64,000 nucleotides of DNA from Mycetocola saprophilus (lineage in GTDB: Bacteria > Actinomycetota > Actinomycetes > Actinomycetales > Microbacteriaceae), in assembly GCF_000718085.1 (NCBI RefSeq), contig NZ_JOEC01000002.1, positions 248,001 to 312,000 of the forward strand, in the 5' to 3' direction. The first letter of the stretch is position 1. Every line of letters begins with the position of its first letter. A program made the translations under genes and the position numbers. The notes under the pieces were generated by a model. It was not told where the DNA came from, did not search any database, and saw nothing but the letters and a program-made list of their open reading frames with translations. Positions 34,994 through 43,402 of this stretch are shown here, piece by piece.

Positions 34994-36013
34994 ATGAGCC
35001 CCTCTCGCCGGCGCTACCGGGGGCAGTTCCTCAGTGAACATATGACCGGGAGCCTGACATCGGTTTCCGCGCACGCGTGTGCCCTGCGGAGCTATCTCGG
35101 TGCCGCGCGCATCTCGATCGACGCGATCCGAGGCGGTACCGAAGCGGAGATCCACCTGGCCCATTTCGCCCAGACTTCCTTCGCGTTTGTCACGGTACCC
35201 CGGGTCTCAATCACCTGGCATCGCACCCCGGATTCCCGAGGAAGAGCCGCCATTCTGGTGGCGAGACACGGTGAGTTTCGGGTGGCGTCGGACGTGCCCG
35301 CCGTGGTGCACGGCACGAGCGCCGCACTCATCACCCCGGGTGACTCACCGGTGCGGATCGAGACCCTCTCCGACGAGGTGGAACTGATCTATGTGAGCAT
35401 CGCCGCCGGTCTCCTATCCTCCGAGTTGGGCGCGCTGGCCGAGCGGGTGGAGCGCGGAGCGTTGCCCTTTCGGCAGATTGCCCCGATCTACGGATTCGTT
35501 CGGACCCTCACCGAACCCGCCTCGGCCGGATCGGAGGATCCGCGGGCGGAGCTCGCGACCCCCGCCGAGGCCATGGCAACATCTCTTGCTCGCATCCTCG
35601 GGGACGGTGTGACCGGTGATGAGGGGGTTCTGTCCCGCCTTCATGCGTTCCTGGATATCCAGTACGGCGACGCCGACCTCACCCTCGGATCGGTGGCAAC
35701 CCGCCTGGGAAGTTCATCCCGAACCGTCCAGGCGGCTCTGACTCGGGCCGGATCCACCTTCACCGAGGAGCTGCGGCGACGCCGCGTGTGGCGCGTGGAA
35801 TCGCTGCGTCGCTCCCGCCCGGAACTGCGCGCCGAGGACCTGCGCATCGCCGCCGGTTTCCGCTCCACCTCGGCGATGTATCGGGCCCTGCGAAACTATG
35901 CCGAGAGCACGTCCGGGCCGGGCGATGTGTCGGCGGAGGCTCGCAGCGATCGGTACATCGCCGAGACCGAGGAGAAGCCGCACATCGCCGCGATGTTGGT
36001 CAGCGGAATTTGA
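34994..36013 (+). CDS. AraC-family regulator A (tail overlaps regulator B)
   Basis: 339 residues: cupin-like N-terminal half (about 20-150) and C-terminal AraC double HTH (about 215-310; TLGSVATRLGSSSRTVQAALTRAG and DLRIAAGFRSTSAMYRALRNYA). The last 30 or so residues are encoded over 118 bp that is antisense to the HTH of the convergent gene B, and look unlike any family sequence. Start ATG 34994 lacks a clear Shine-Dalgarno; Met at 35042 is an alternative. Paralogue of B, with matching ends (TSGPGDV versus TSPGPDV). Target unknown; the adhesin at 37110 is the nearest non-housekeeping gene. Confidence 0.82.
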   Translation: MSPSRRRYRGQFLSEHMTGSLTSVSAHACALRSYLGAARISIDAIRGGTEAEIHLAHFAQTSFAFVTVPRVSITWHRTPDSRGRAAILVARHGEFRVASDVPAVVHGTSAALITPGDSPVRIETLSDEVELIYVSIAAGLLSSELGALAERVERGALPFRQIAPIYGFVRTLTEPASAGSEDPRAELATPAEAMATSLARILGDGVTGDEGVLSRLHAFLDIQYGDADLTLGSVATRLGSSSRTVQAALTRAGSTFTEELRRRRVWRVESLRRSRPELRAEDLRIAAGFRSTSAMYRALRNYAESTSGPGDVSAEARSDRYIAETEEKPHIAAMLVSGI

Positions 36014-36846
36014 GGGTGCTCAACCTGGATGCGTCGAACGGCACGGGTACGCACCTCGCGCAGCTCGGCCGAAAGCGTGGTCTGTTCGGCCGCGAAGGCT
36101 GACTGAAGCGTGCGCGCCGATACGCCGAGCCCCGAGGCGACCGAGGCGGTGGTGAGCGTGGCATTGGTGTAGTTCTCATCCACGAAGCGACGTGCACGCT
36201 GGGACAGGGTGGGAGCGGGAAACACCGGGGAACCCTGCGCAATCGCCTCGACCACCGAGTCGATGACCGTGGGCAGCGTATGGGTGAGGTGATGCTGATC
36301 GGTGCTGTCGGTGTGCGGGGTCACGATAAAGGTGCGCAGCAGCGTATAAAGGGGCATCATGCGTCTCATGCTGAGCGGGGGCAGCGTGATCGCCGATTCG
36401 AAACCCCGGGTAGCCCCGGGCAGGGAGTCGATCGACACGCTCAGCAGGACGCACTCGATGGGCCCGCCCAGCAGGTGCACGCTGGTCTGGCCGGGAGTCG
36501 GCAGGGCGAGGGCGGTGCCGGGTGGCCGGTTGATCACCCCGCCGGTGGATTCGATCCGCAGGCGTCCCGACCCCATGAGTGCCACCAGCACACGCGGGGT
36601 AGACGCGTCGGCGGGCGACCAGCGCACCGTCGTTTCCTCGGTATCAAGGCTCAGCGCAATGAGCTCGGCCCGCGCGGTGCCGACCCCGTGGGCCTGGGTA
36701 GCCCGAGTCGGGTGTGCCGACTGAAAGTCCGTCGTCGAACCGAGAAAATCGGGCAGGGCGAACCGGCCCGAGGACGGATGCTGATGTGCCCGATGGATGC
36801 GGGTGATCACCGTTTCGGGCGATGAAGACGCGTCACTACTGGGCAC
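35896..36846 (-). CDS. AraC-family regulator B
   Basis: 316 residues from GTG 36846 (AGGAG upstream). N-terminal sensor half with ATTVRWSPADAST...LVALMGSGRLRIES (AraC_binding_2-like), C-terminal double HTH about 220-305 (VASGLGVSARTLQSAFAAEQ and NIAAMCGFSSVSAMYRSLRA). Convergent with its paralogue A and overlapping it by 118 bp. Divergent from the large surface protein gene at 37110 across 263 bp that contains a GGGATCG-TGT-CGATCCC dyad, so it may control that gene. Confidence 0.87.
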   Translation of the reverse strand: MPSSDASSSPETVITRIHRAHQHPSSGRFALPDFLGSTTDFQSAHPTRATQAHGVGTARAELIALSLDTEETTVRWSPADASTPRVLVALMGSGRLRIESTGGVINRPPGTALALPTPGQTSVHLLGGPIECVLLSVSIDSLPGATRGFESAITLPPLSMRRMMPLYTLLRTFIVTPHTDSTDQHHLTHTLPTVIDSVVEAIAQGSPVFPAPTLSQRARRFVDENYTNATLTTASVASGLGVSARTLQSAFAAEQTTLSAELREVRTRAVRRIQVEHPQIPLTNIAAMCGFSSVSAMYRSLRASADTSPGPDVLSA

Positions 36847-36974
36847 GGTGGTTCTCCTGGGAGGGCAACTGAACGTCGGCGAACGAGGATGGGCGGCTGC
36901 CCCCTTCGATCTTTAGCTCATGCTAGCCCAGCGGTGCGGATTCGTCGGAGCCCCCAACACGTGCGAATCACGCA

Positions 36975-36991
36975 GGGATCGTGTCGATCCC
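36975..36991. promoter_or_regulatory. Dyad between AraC B and surface protein gene
   Basis: GGGATCG-TGT-CGATCCC, perfect 7-bp arms, about 120 bp before the surface protein start in a 263-bp divergent region otherwise without a clear feature. Confidence 0.4.
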
Positions 36992-37109
36992 CGCAGCGCG
37001 CCGGGTCGTGGCGAGGAAGTGCGATTCTATTGATCCGATGAACAATCGGGGCCTCTGCGCGCCCCGAAGCGGAACGAGCGAGTCACGCTCGAAGTAAGGG
37101 AGTCAATTC

Positions 37110-40100
37110 ATGGGTAGTACCGGTCACGCCCTGTCCTTCGGGACGGGCTCTGCACGCGGAGGGTCACGGCCACAGGTCATGCGCCTGGTCGCGTTGCTGA
37201 CGGTCATTCTGGTGGTCATTGCGGGGCTTTTGCTCCCAAACAGTGCCCAGGCGGCCGGAGACGGGGTGCTCACCGTGAGTGTCGAGCCCGTCGACTCGGT
37301 CTCGGGCGCACCACAGACCCAGGTTGCCTACGGGACCAACCAGAACAGCGTGGCCTATAAGGTCGCGGTTTCCTGTTCGGTGGCCGACTGCGTCAACGCG
37401 CAGGTGAAGTTCTCCCCGTCCCAGGCGGACCCGTACGGCCTGGCGGCCAAGCTGCCGGTCACCGATGCCGGACGCACCCTGCTGGTGTACAGCACCTGGA
37501 CGAACCCCAGCAAGCAGGGCAACCCGACCGGGACCGATGCCACGGGAAAGACCTTCCCGATCGGGACCCTCACCGCGGGTGAATCGATGTCGTTCACGGT
37601 GACCTATTCCATCGCCGCCGACAATCCGCAGCGTACCCTGAAGCCGGGCCAGTTCTACCCCAACGGCTTCCAGATCGTCATGTCCGCCACCGCGAGCAGC
37701 CCCTCGGCCAGTGGCGCCGTTTCCGCCACCGCCTCCCCGGTTACCTGGCGTCAGCAGCTGAGCAAGCCCGAGGTGCGGATCGCCGCCCCGAACTCCTCGG
37801 TGCAGCCAAACCAGACCGTGAGCATCACCGGTGCGATGACCACCGGATCGCTGATCAAGACCGGCGTCGTGGCCAACGGCCAGTCCCGCTGGGCCGCGGC
37901 CGGCTACTACGAGGTTGTGATGCAGCTTCCGCCGGAGGCCGAGATCGCCGGTCCGATTCCGGACTTTGGCACCTATGACCCGGCTACCCAGACCGTGCGC
38001 TGGGTGCGCGGTGACGTGAACAACCCGTCCCTGCCCGCCGCCGGTGGATGGGGCCTTGTGCCCGCCACCGGGTGGTACTCGTTTGGCGGCTACGAGCCGC
38101 ACTCGATTCCGGTCCGCTTCCCCGGAACCAAGTTCTCCCCGACCGGCTGCGACTTCTCCACCACCGTGCCCATCTCGATGAGCACCACCGTCAACTACCT
38201 CGACGATAAGCGCACCACGCAGACCGCGAGCCACTCGATCAACCTCACGGTTGCCTGCCAGTCGCCCTTCCCCGGATCCTCGTTCTCGAAGACCGCCTCG
38301 CGCTTTGAGGGTGGACGCTCGGACACCGGATCGGTCATCGTCCCGCAGCCCGGAAGCAACGTGGCCGGCGAGTACTCGTGGATCACGACCGCACGCAACG
38401 AGTCCAACGTCGCGGGTGTGGCCACGGTCACCGATGACACCCTGGACCAGCCGGATGCCCCGGTCTTTGAAGTGGAGGCGTCCAACGCGAGTACCTTCTC
38501 CTGGACCCTGAGTGATGGCACGACCGGTACTCGGTCGAATGTCACCAAGATCACCGCCCCGAGCGGAACCCGCTTTGCCAAGGTCACCGCGGTCAGCGGA
38601 ACCCTGCAGCCGGGTCGGGTCAAGCCCACCGATAAGACCTCGACCGATTACCTGGTCACCTACCGCTTCGCGGTGAACTCCTCCGCCCCGGTGGGTCAGA
38701 CGCGCAGCAACTCGGCCACGAGCACGATGACCTGGCCCTCGCAGGCGAATAACCCCGCCTTCGTTCCGCAGACGAGGCCGGCAAACGCCTCGTTCCAGTT
38801 TGTGGGATCCAAGCCGCGCATCACCGCCGCATTCACCTCGGACGCCCAGGTCGCCGGGGGCGGCCAGGCGGTTCCGGGCAGCGAGGTGACCTACCGGATC
38901 GGTGGGGCCACCAACAACGTGCCTACCGGTTCGGCCTTCACCCCCGAATACGTCTTCATCGCCCCGACCGGTTGGAGCATCAAGCCCGGATCGGCCGCGT
39001 TTGCCGGCAGCGTTCCGCCCGGGGTGAAGCTCACCACGGCCACCCGCACCTTCCGTGAGGGAGGGAACGATGTGAGCCGCGAGGTCTTGGTGGCCTCCTG
39101 GCCCGCCGGTACCACGTTTGGTTCGGTCGCAAACCTGCCCGTCCTGTCCGTCGTGGCGCTTCCCGGACCGATGGTGAAGGGTGGCACGCAGAGCGTCGCG
39201 GGTGCCCGCATCGGCGACTCCGCGCGCCTGTGGGACAACACCCAGGCCGACTGGATGAGCGGCAACACCAACTTCGATAACGCCGACGGCACGGGCGACA
39301 CCGGGGCCTGGTTCTCCGGGGTGACCCAGACCGTGCAGGTGGGCAGCACCGATCGGTTGAGCGCCAAGAAGGAAATCTGTGTGCCCGATGCCGGTGCCCC
39401 GGACGGCTGTAACTGGGCCGCGGTGCCCGGTCAGACCGTCGGTGTGGGCCTCAAGACCACCGATATCAAGTATCGGGTGACCCTGCAGAACGCCGGAAAC
39501 ACCCAGCTCACCAACGTGGTGGCCTACGACGTGCTGCCCTTCGTGGGCGACACCGGATTCATCCCGGCCACCCAGGGCATCTCTCGTGGTTCGGGCTTCG
39601 ATCTGACGCTGGAAAGCGTGGCCGAAACCTCCGCGAATCTGCGACTGAGCTACACCGCGGCCACCAACCCGTCGCGTCCCGAGGTGAGCCCGGACGGGAA
39701 GGTGAACGACTGGGGTGCCGGGGCCGCGGGCAAGCGCGGAATCCGTGCCCAGGTGACCGGTGCCCTGGCACCGGGGGCATCGGCCTCGTTTACCTACGTG
39801 GCCGGTGTGGCCGACAACGCCGGCGTAAACGCGCTGGCCTGTAACTCGGTCGCGCTGGTTTCCGCACAGACCCCGGCGGCCGAGCCGCTTCCGGTCTGCG
39901 CCCAGCTGCGCACGAACCCGCGCCTGTCGCTGGTCAAGACGGCGGATCTGTCGGGCGTCTCCAAGACGGCCAAGGCCGGTCAGAGCATCGCCTATGCGTT
40001 CGAGGTGACCAACACCGGAGACGTGCCGATGACCCAGGTGGCCGTCGCCGACGCCCTGCCCGGGCTCTCCGCCCTGACCTATACCTGGCCGGCCGAGGCG

Positions 40101-42230
40101 GGCGTGCTGGCGCCGGGCCAGGTGGTCAAGGCACACGCGTCCTATGTGCTGACTCAGGCCGACGTGGATGCGGGAACCGTGCACAACAGCGCCACGGTGT
40201 CCGGTGCGGATCCGGGCGGCGTCCGGGTCGAGTCGCCGGCCTCCACCGTGGATTCGGTGATCACCGGCTCGGCCACGATCTCGCTGGTCAAGTCCGCATC
40301 GCGCGCCACGGTTTCCCGGGCCGGCGACGTGATCACCTATTCGCTGGTGGCCACCAACACCGGAACCACCACCCTGAGTGATGTCTCGGTGAAGGACCTG
40401 GTTCCCGGAGTGGACGTGGTGAGCACGGTCTGGCCCACGGGCACCCCCGCGGGCGTGCTCGCCCCGGGTGCGGCAGTCGTGGTGACCGCAACGTATAAGG
40501 TCACCCAGGCCGATATCGACCGAGGCGTGATCGAAAACCAGGCGACCTCCTCGGCCCTCTCCCCGCGGGGAGTGAAGGTGGATGACGCCTCGCAGACGAC
40601 GGTCTCGGTCACCGGCGGCGCGGCCCTCACGATCGTGAAGTCGGCCAGCCCGTCGGATGAGGCGGGCTATGTGCTCGGGCAGAAGATCACCTACTCGTTT
40701 GTGGTGACCAACACCGGTAATAAGACGGTGTCCACCCCGGTGGTGACCGAAACCGCATTTGACGGTTCCGGCGCGCTGGCGCTGGATTGCGCGGGTCTGC
40801 CCGCTGTTCTGGCACCGGGTGCGCAGGGAACCTGCACGGCTACCTACGAGCTGACCCAGGAAGATATCGACCGGGGAGCCACCACCAACACGGCTCGCGT
40901 CTCGGGGATCGACCCGACCGGAAGCACCGTCGTCTCGGCGGATTCCACGGTCCGGATCCCGGGTGTCGCCGCTCCGAGCGTGGCCCTGGTGAAGACCGCC
41001 GACCGCGCCGTGGTGAACGCCGCCGGGGACGTGGTGACCTATGCATTCTCCGTGACCAATACCGGCACCGTGACCCTGCACGATGTTGCGGTGGCGGATG
41101 TGCTGCCGGGACTGTCCGACGTGACCTACCAGTGGCCGGGCGAGGCGGGCATCCTCCTCCCGGGCCAGGTGGTCACCGCGACGGCCACCTATGCGGCGAC
41201 CCAGGCCGATCTCGATGCGGGATCCTTCACCAACATGGCGCAGGTGATGGGCATCGACCCGCACGGCACCCAGGTGTCGGACTCGTCCTCGGTGTCGGTG
41301 TCTGCGATCCAGGCCTCGGGCCTGACGCTGAAGAAGACCGCGGATCTGTCCGGGGTGGAGAGCCCCGCCCGCGCGGGCCAGAGCATCGTCTATGCATTCG
41401 AGCTGACCAACTCCGGCAACGTCACGGTGCGTGATGCCGCGGTGACCGATGCGCTGCCGGGTCTCTCGGAGCTCGCCTATGACTGGCCGGGTGATGCGGG
41501 AGTGCTGGCCCCGGGCCAGACCGTGGTCGCCCACGCCACCTATGTTCTGACCCAGGCGGATGTGGACGCCGGTGTGGTGCACAACAGCGCCACCGCCGCC
41601 GGTACGGACCCGAACGGAACCGCGGTGGGGTCGCCGGTCTCGACGGTGGAGTCGCCGATCGTGGGTGCCGCGGGGATCACGCTGGAGAAGACCAGCGCCG
41701 CGCGGAACGTTCACGTGGGCGATACCGTCCGCTTTGACTTCGTGGTCACCAACTCGGGCACCCTGACCCTGAGCGAGGCCGCCATCGCCGATCCGATGGC
41801 CGGGCTGTCCGAGCTGCAGGTGACGTGGCCGGGTGAGGCCGGGGTCCTGGCTCCGGGGGAGAGCGCCCAGGCTCATGCCAGCTACGTGGTGACCGCGGCG
41901 GATCTGAAGGCCGGCAGCGTGACCAACACCGCGACCGCTTCGGCGCTTCCCGCCGGGGAGTCCACCGCGATTACCTCGGAGGAGTCCAGCGTGACGATCA
42001 CCGTGGTGGCCGTCCCGGTCATCCCGGCGAACCCGACCGACCCGACCGGAACGCCGACCACCCCGGCTCCATCCACACCGGTGGCACCGGCCGCGTCGGG
42101 ACCGAAGTCGAGTGCCAACTCGCACCTGGCGATTACCGGTGCCGAGGGGGTCCTCGCGGTGAGCACGCTGAGCGGGATCATCCTGCTGCTGGGTGCCCTG
42201 CTGGTCTTCGGTCGTCGCCGCCGCGCCTAA
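37110..42230 (+). CDS. Large cell-surface protein with six DUF11-type repeats and LAxTG anchor
   Basis: 1706 residues. Positively charged leader and hydrophobic core about 24-43 with cleavage near residue 48 (AQA). Residues about 50-930 form adhesin-like beta domains; about 936-1631 hold six repeats of roughly 115 residues of the DUF11 (prealbumin-like) kind, each with VTNTG, ALPGL, WPGEAGVLAPGQ and YVLTQADVDAG elements. A Pro/Thr linker follows, then LAITG at 1673-1677, a hydrophobic helix and RRRRA, matching sortase E-type LAxTG anchoring. ATG 37110 has GGGAG upstream. No sortase is in the window. Probably a long adhesin stalk. Confidence 0.92.
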   Translation: MGSTGHALSFGTGSARGGSRPQVMRLVALLTVILVVIAGLLLPNSAQAAGDGVLTVSVEPVDSVSGAPQTQVAYGTNQNSVAYKVAVSCSVADCVNAQVKFSPSQADPYGLAAKLPVTDAGRTLLVYSTWTNPSKQGNPTGTDATGKTFPIGTLTAGESMSFTVTYSIAADNPQRTLKPGQFYPNGFQIVMSATASSPSASGAVSATASPVTWRQQLSKPEVRIAAPNSSVQPNQTVSITGAMTTGSLIKTGVVANGQSRWAAAGYYEVVMQLPPEAEIAGPIPDFGTYDPATQTVRWVRGDVNNPSLPAAGGWGLVPATGWYSFGGYEPHSIPVRFPGTKFSPTGCDFSTTVPISMSTTVNYLDDKRTTQTASHSINLTVACQSPFPGSSFSKTASRFEGGRSDTGSVIVPQPGSNVAGEYSWITTARNESNVAGVATVTDDTLDQPDAPVFEVEASNASTFSWTLSDGTTGTRSNVTKITAPSGTRFAKVTAVSGTLQPGRVKPTDKTSTDYLVTYRFAVNSSAPVGQTRSNSATSTMTWPSQANNPAFVPQTRPANASFQFVGSKPRITAAFTSDAQVAGGGQAVPGSEVTYRIGGATNNVPTGSAFTPEYVFIAPTGWSIKPGSAAFAGSVPPGVKLTTATRTFREGGNDVSREVLVASWPAGTTFGSVANLPVLSVVALPGPMVKGGTQSVAGARIGDSARLWDNTQADWMSGNTNFDNADGTGDTGAWFSGVTQTVQVGSTDRLSAKKEICVPDAGAPDGCNWAAVPGQTVGVGLKTTDIKYRVTLQNAGNTQLTNVVAYDVLPFVGDTGFIPATQGISRGSGFDLTLESVAETSANLRLSYTAATNPSRPEVSPDGKVNDWGAGAAGKRGIRAQVTGALAPGASASFTYVAGVADNAGVNALACNSVALVSAQTPAAEPLPVCAQLRTNPRLSLVKTADLSGVSKTAKAGQSIAYAFEVTNTGDVPMTQVAVADALPGLSALTYTWPAEAGVLAPGQVVKAHASYVLTQADVDAGTVHNSATVSGADPGGVRVESPASTVDSVITGSATISLVKSASRATVSRAGDVITYSLVATNTGTTTLSDVSVKDLVPGVDVVSTVWPTGTPAGVLAPGAAVVVTATYKVTQADIDRGVIENQATSSALSPRGVKVDDASQTTVSVTGGAALTIVKSASPSDEAGYVLGQKITYSFVVTNTGNKTVSTPVVTETAFDGSGALALDCAGLPAVLAPGAQGTCTATYELTQEDIDRGATTNTARVSGIDPTGSTVVSADSTVRIPGVAAPSVALVKTADRAVVNAAGDVVTYAFSVTNTGTVTLHDVAVADVLPGLSDVTYQWPGEAGILLPGQVVTATATYAATQADLDAGSFTNMAQVMGIDPHGTQVSDSSSVSVSAIQASGLTLKKTADLSGVESPARAGQSIVYAFELTNSGNVTVRDAAVTDALPGLSELAYDWPGDAGVLAPGQTVVAHATYVLTQADVDAGVVHNSATAAGTDPNGTAVGSPVSTVESPIVGAAGITLEKTSAARNVHVGDTVRFDFVVTNSGTLTLSEAAIADPMAGLSELQVTWPGEAGVLAPGESAQAHASYVVTAADLKAGSVTNTATASALPAGESTAITSEESSVTITVVAVPVIPANPTDPTGTPTTPAPSTPVAPAASGPKSSANSHLAITGAEGVLAVSTLSGIILLLGALLVFGRRRRA
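39919..42003 (+). repeat. Six tandem DUF11-type coding repeats, about 350 bp each
   Basis: Repeat starts near 39919, 40273, 40624, 40978, 41317 and 41671. Repeats 1 and 5 are the closest pair (LVKTADLSGV / LKKTADLSGV, both with QADVDAG and VHNSAT), repeats 2, 3 and 6 are more diverged; repeat 3 has a Cys pair (LDCAGLP, GTCTAT) that others lack. Confidence 0.88.
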
Positions 42231-42243
42231 CCATCAGGACGCT

Positions 42244-42282
42244 GCCGGGGAGGGTGGGACTTCTGTTCCCGCCCTTCCCGGC
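42244..42282 (+). terminator. Attenuator-like hairpin between surface protein and lipoprotein
   Basis: 16-bp stem with two G-U wobbles (42244-42259 with 42267-42282), 7-base loop, 13 bp after the surface protein stop and 25 bp before the lipoprotein start. No T run; partial termination would lower lipoprotein expression. Confidence 0.55.
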
Positions 42283-42306
42283 ACTGCCGTATCGAAAGGG
42301 AATCGG

Positions 42307-42723
42307 GTGACCATCACCTCACGCATTATTTCCGCCCTCCTCATCGGGGGCGTGGCCCTGGGCCTGGTCGGCTGCACCCCGGAGGCCGACACCACGGTGA
42401 CGTCCTCGGGCACCGCGGTCCCCGAGCTGCCCCGCGATGGCGTCGGTATCGCCCGCTCGGTGACCCTGACCTCCGCGACCAAGAAGCCGGGCACCGACGT
42501 CAGCGCCGAGGGCACGGTAACCCTCCCACAGAAATCCCACGGCACGGTTTTTGTCTCGGTCAGCTGGATCAACTCGCAGACGGCAACGGTCTACACCCGT
42601 CAGCTCGTCGAGCTACGCGACGTCCCCGGCGGCACCGAACGGCGCTGGACGGTCGGCGCCAAACTCCCCGCCGACGCCCGCGACGTCGACGTGGTGCTGG
42701 GCGCCACCCTGGTCGAAAAGTAG
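42307..42723 (+). CDS. Small lipoprotein downstream of the surface protein
   Basis: 138 residues from GTG 42307 (AAAGGGAA upstream). Signal peptide VTITSRIISALLIGGVALG with lipobox LVGC (Cys about residue 23). The mature domain is a single beta-rich module (VTLPQKSHGTVFVSVSWINSQT... RWTVGAKLPADARDVDVVLG). No family recognised. It sits 76 bp after the surface protein gene on the same strand, separated by a hairpin, so a helper or membrane tether for that protein is possible. Confidence 0.78.
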   Translation: MTITSRIISALLIGGVALGLVGCTPEADTTVTSSGTAVPELPRDGVGIARSVTLTSATKKPGTDVSAEGTVTLPQKSHGTVFVSVSWINSQTATVYTRQLVELRDVPGGTERRWTVGAKLPADARDVDVVLGATLVEK

Positions 42724-42742
42724 CGCCGCGGGCGGTGTTCGC

Positions 42743-43390
42743 CTAGGCGGTGCGGGAGCGCAGCTCGAGACGTTCATCGCAGCGCGCGATCAGATCCTCA
42801 TCATGGGTGGCGATCACAACCGCGGCCCCGCGGTCGGCTTCCCCCAGGAGGAACGCGGTGACCAGGTCGCGGTTATCCCGGTCCAGGGAGGCGGTGGGCT
42901 CATCCGCAAAAATCACATCCGCCGCTCGAAACATTGCGCGGGCGAGGCCGACGCGCTGTTTCTCGCCGCCGCTGAGGGCGGATACGCGTTCCTGAGCCCG
43001 ATCGGGGAGCCCCACTCGTTCCAGAATGGGCAGAATTTTTGAGGCTTCGCGCCGCCTGCGCCAGAACGGTGGCAATCGGGAGAGCATCACGTTATAGGCG
43101 ACGCTCTCCTCCTCGATCAGCCCGTAGTCCTGAAAAACGAAGGCTGCATGGTGCTGCCAGAAGGCGCGCCTTCGTGCATCCCTCCACCGCCGGGTCTCCT
43201 GGCCTTCCACGGTGAGGGTCCCGTGCCCAATCGGAACGAGTAGGCCAAGCACGTTGAGCAGGGTGGTTTTCCCCGAGCCGCTGGGGCCCACCAGGGCCAG
43301 CGTTTGTCCCGGAATCACGCGGGCGTTGACATCTTCAAGTACCGTGCGTCCGGCGATGGCCACGCCGATGTTGGAAGCGACAATTTCCAT
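42743..43390 (-). CDS. ABC ATPase, lactococcin-972-type export group
   Basis: 215 residues with Walker A GPSGSGKT, Q-loop VFQDYGLIEEESVAYNV (the Asp-Tyr-Gly-Leu-Ile form typical of the putative bacteriocin export group), signature LSGGEKQR, Walker B VIFADEPTASLD and H-loop THD. ATG 43390 follows the membrane protein gene by 12 bp. Together with the 657-residue protein it matches the gene pair known beside lactococcin-972-family peptides, where it is thought to serve export or immunity. The gene upstream encodes a 34-residue peptide. Confidence 0.87.
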   Translation of the reverse strand: MEIVASNIGVAIAGRTVLEDVNARVIPGQTLALVGPSGSGKTTLLNVLGLLVPIGHGTLTVEGQETRRWRDARRRAFWQHHAAFVFQDYGLIEEESVAYNVMLSRLPPFWRRRREASKILPILERVGLPDRAQERVSALSGGEKQRVGLARAMFRAADVIFADEPTASLDRDNRDLVTAFLLGEADRGAAVVIATHDEDLIARCDERLELRSRTA

Positions 43391-43402
43391 GATTTCCTTT
43401 GA

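Noticed and set aside
37164..42125. 1653-codon open frame on the minus strand opposite the surface protein
   Set aside because: It is a shadow of the plus-strand gene: composition dominated by Gly, Arg and His from reversed GC-rich codons, no domain, no hydrophobic signal. The plus-strand protein has a signal peptide, repeats and an anchor.
42743..43390. Assigning this ATPase as LolD or FtsE
   Set aside because: The Q-loop VFQDYGLIEEESVAYN and the duplicated 657-residue partner fit the lactococcin-972-type group better; FtsE would be beside ftsX and smpB or prfB.
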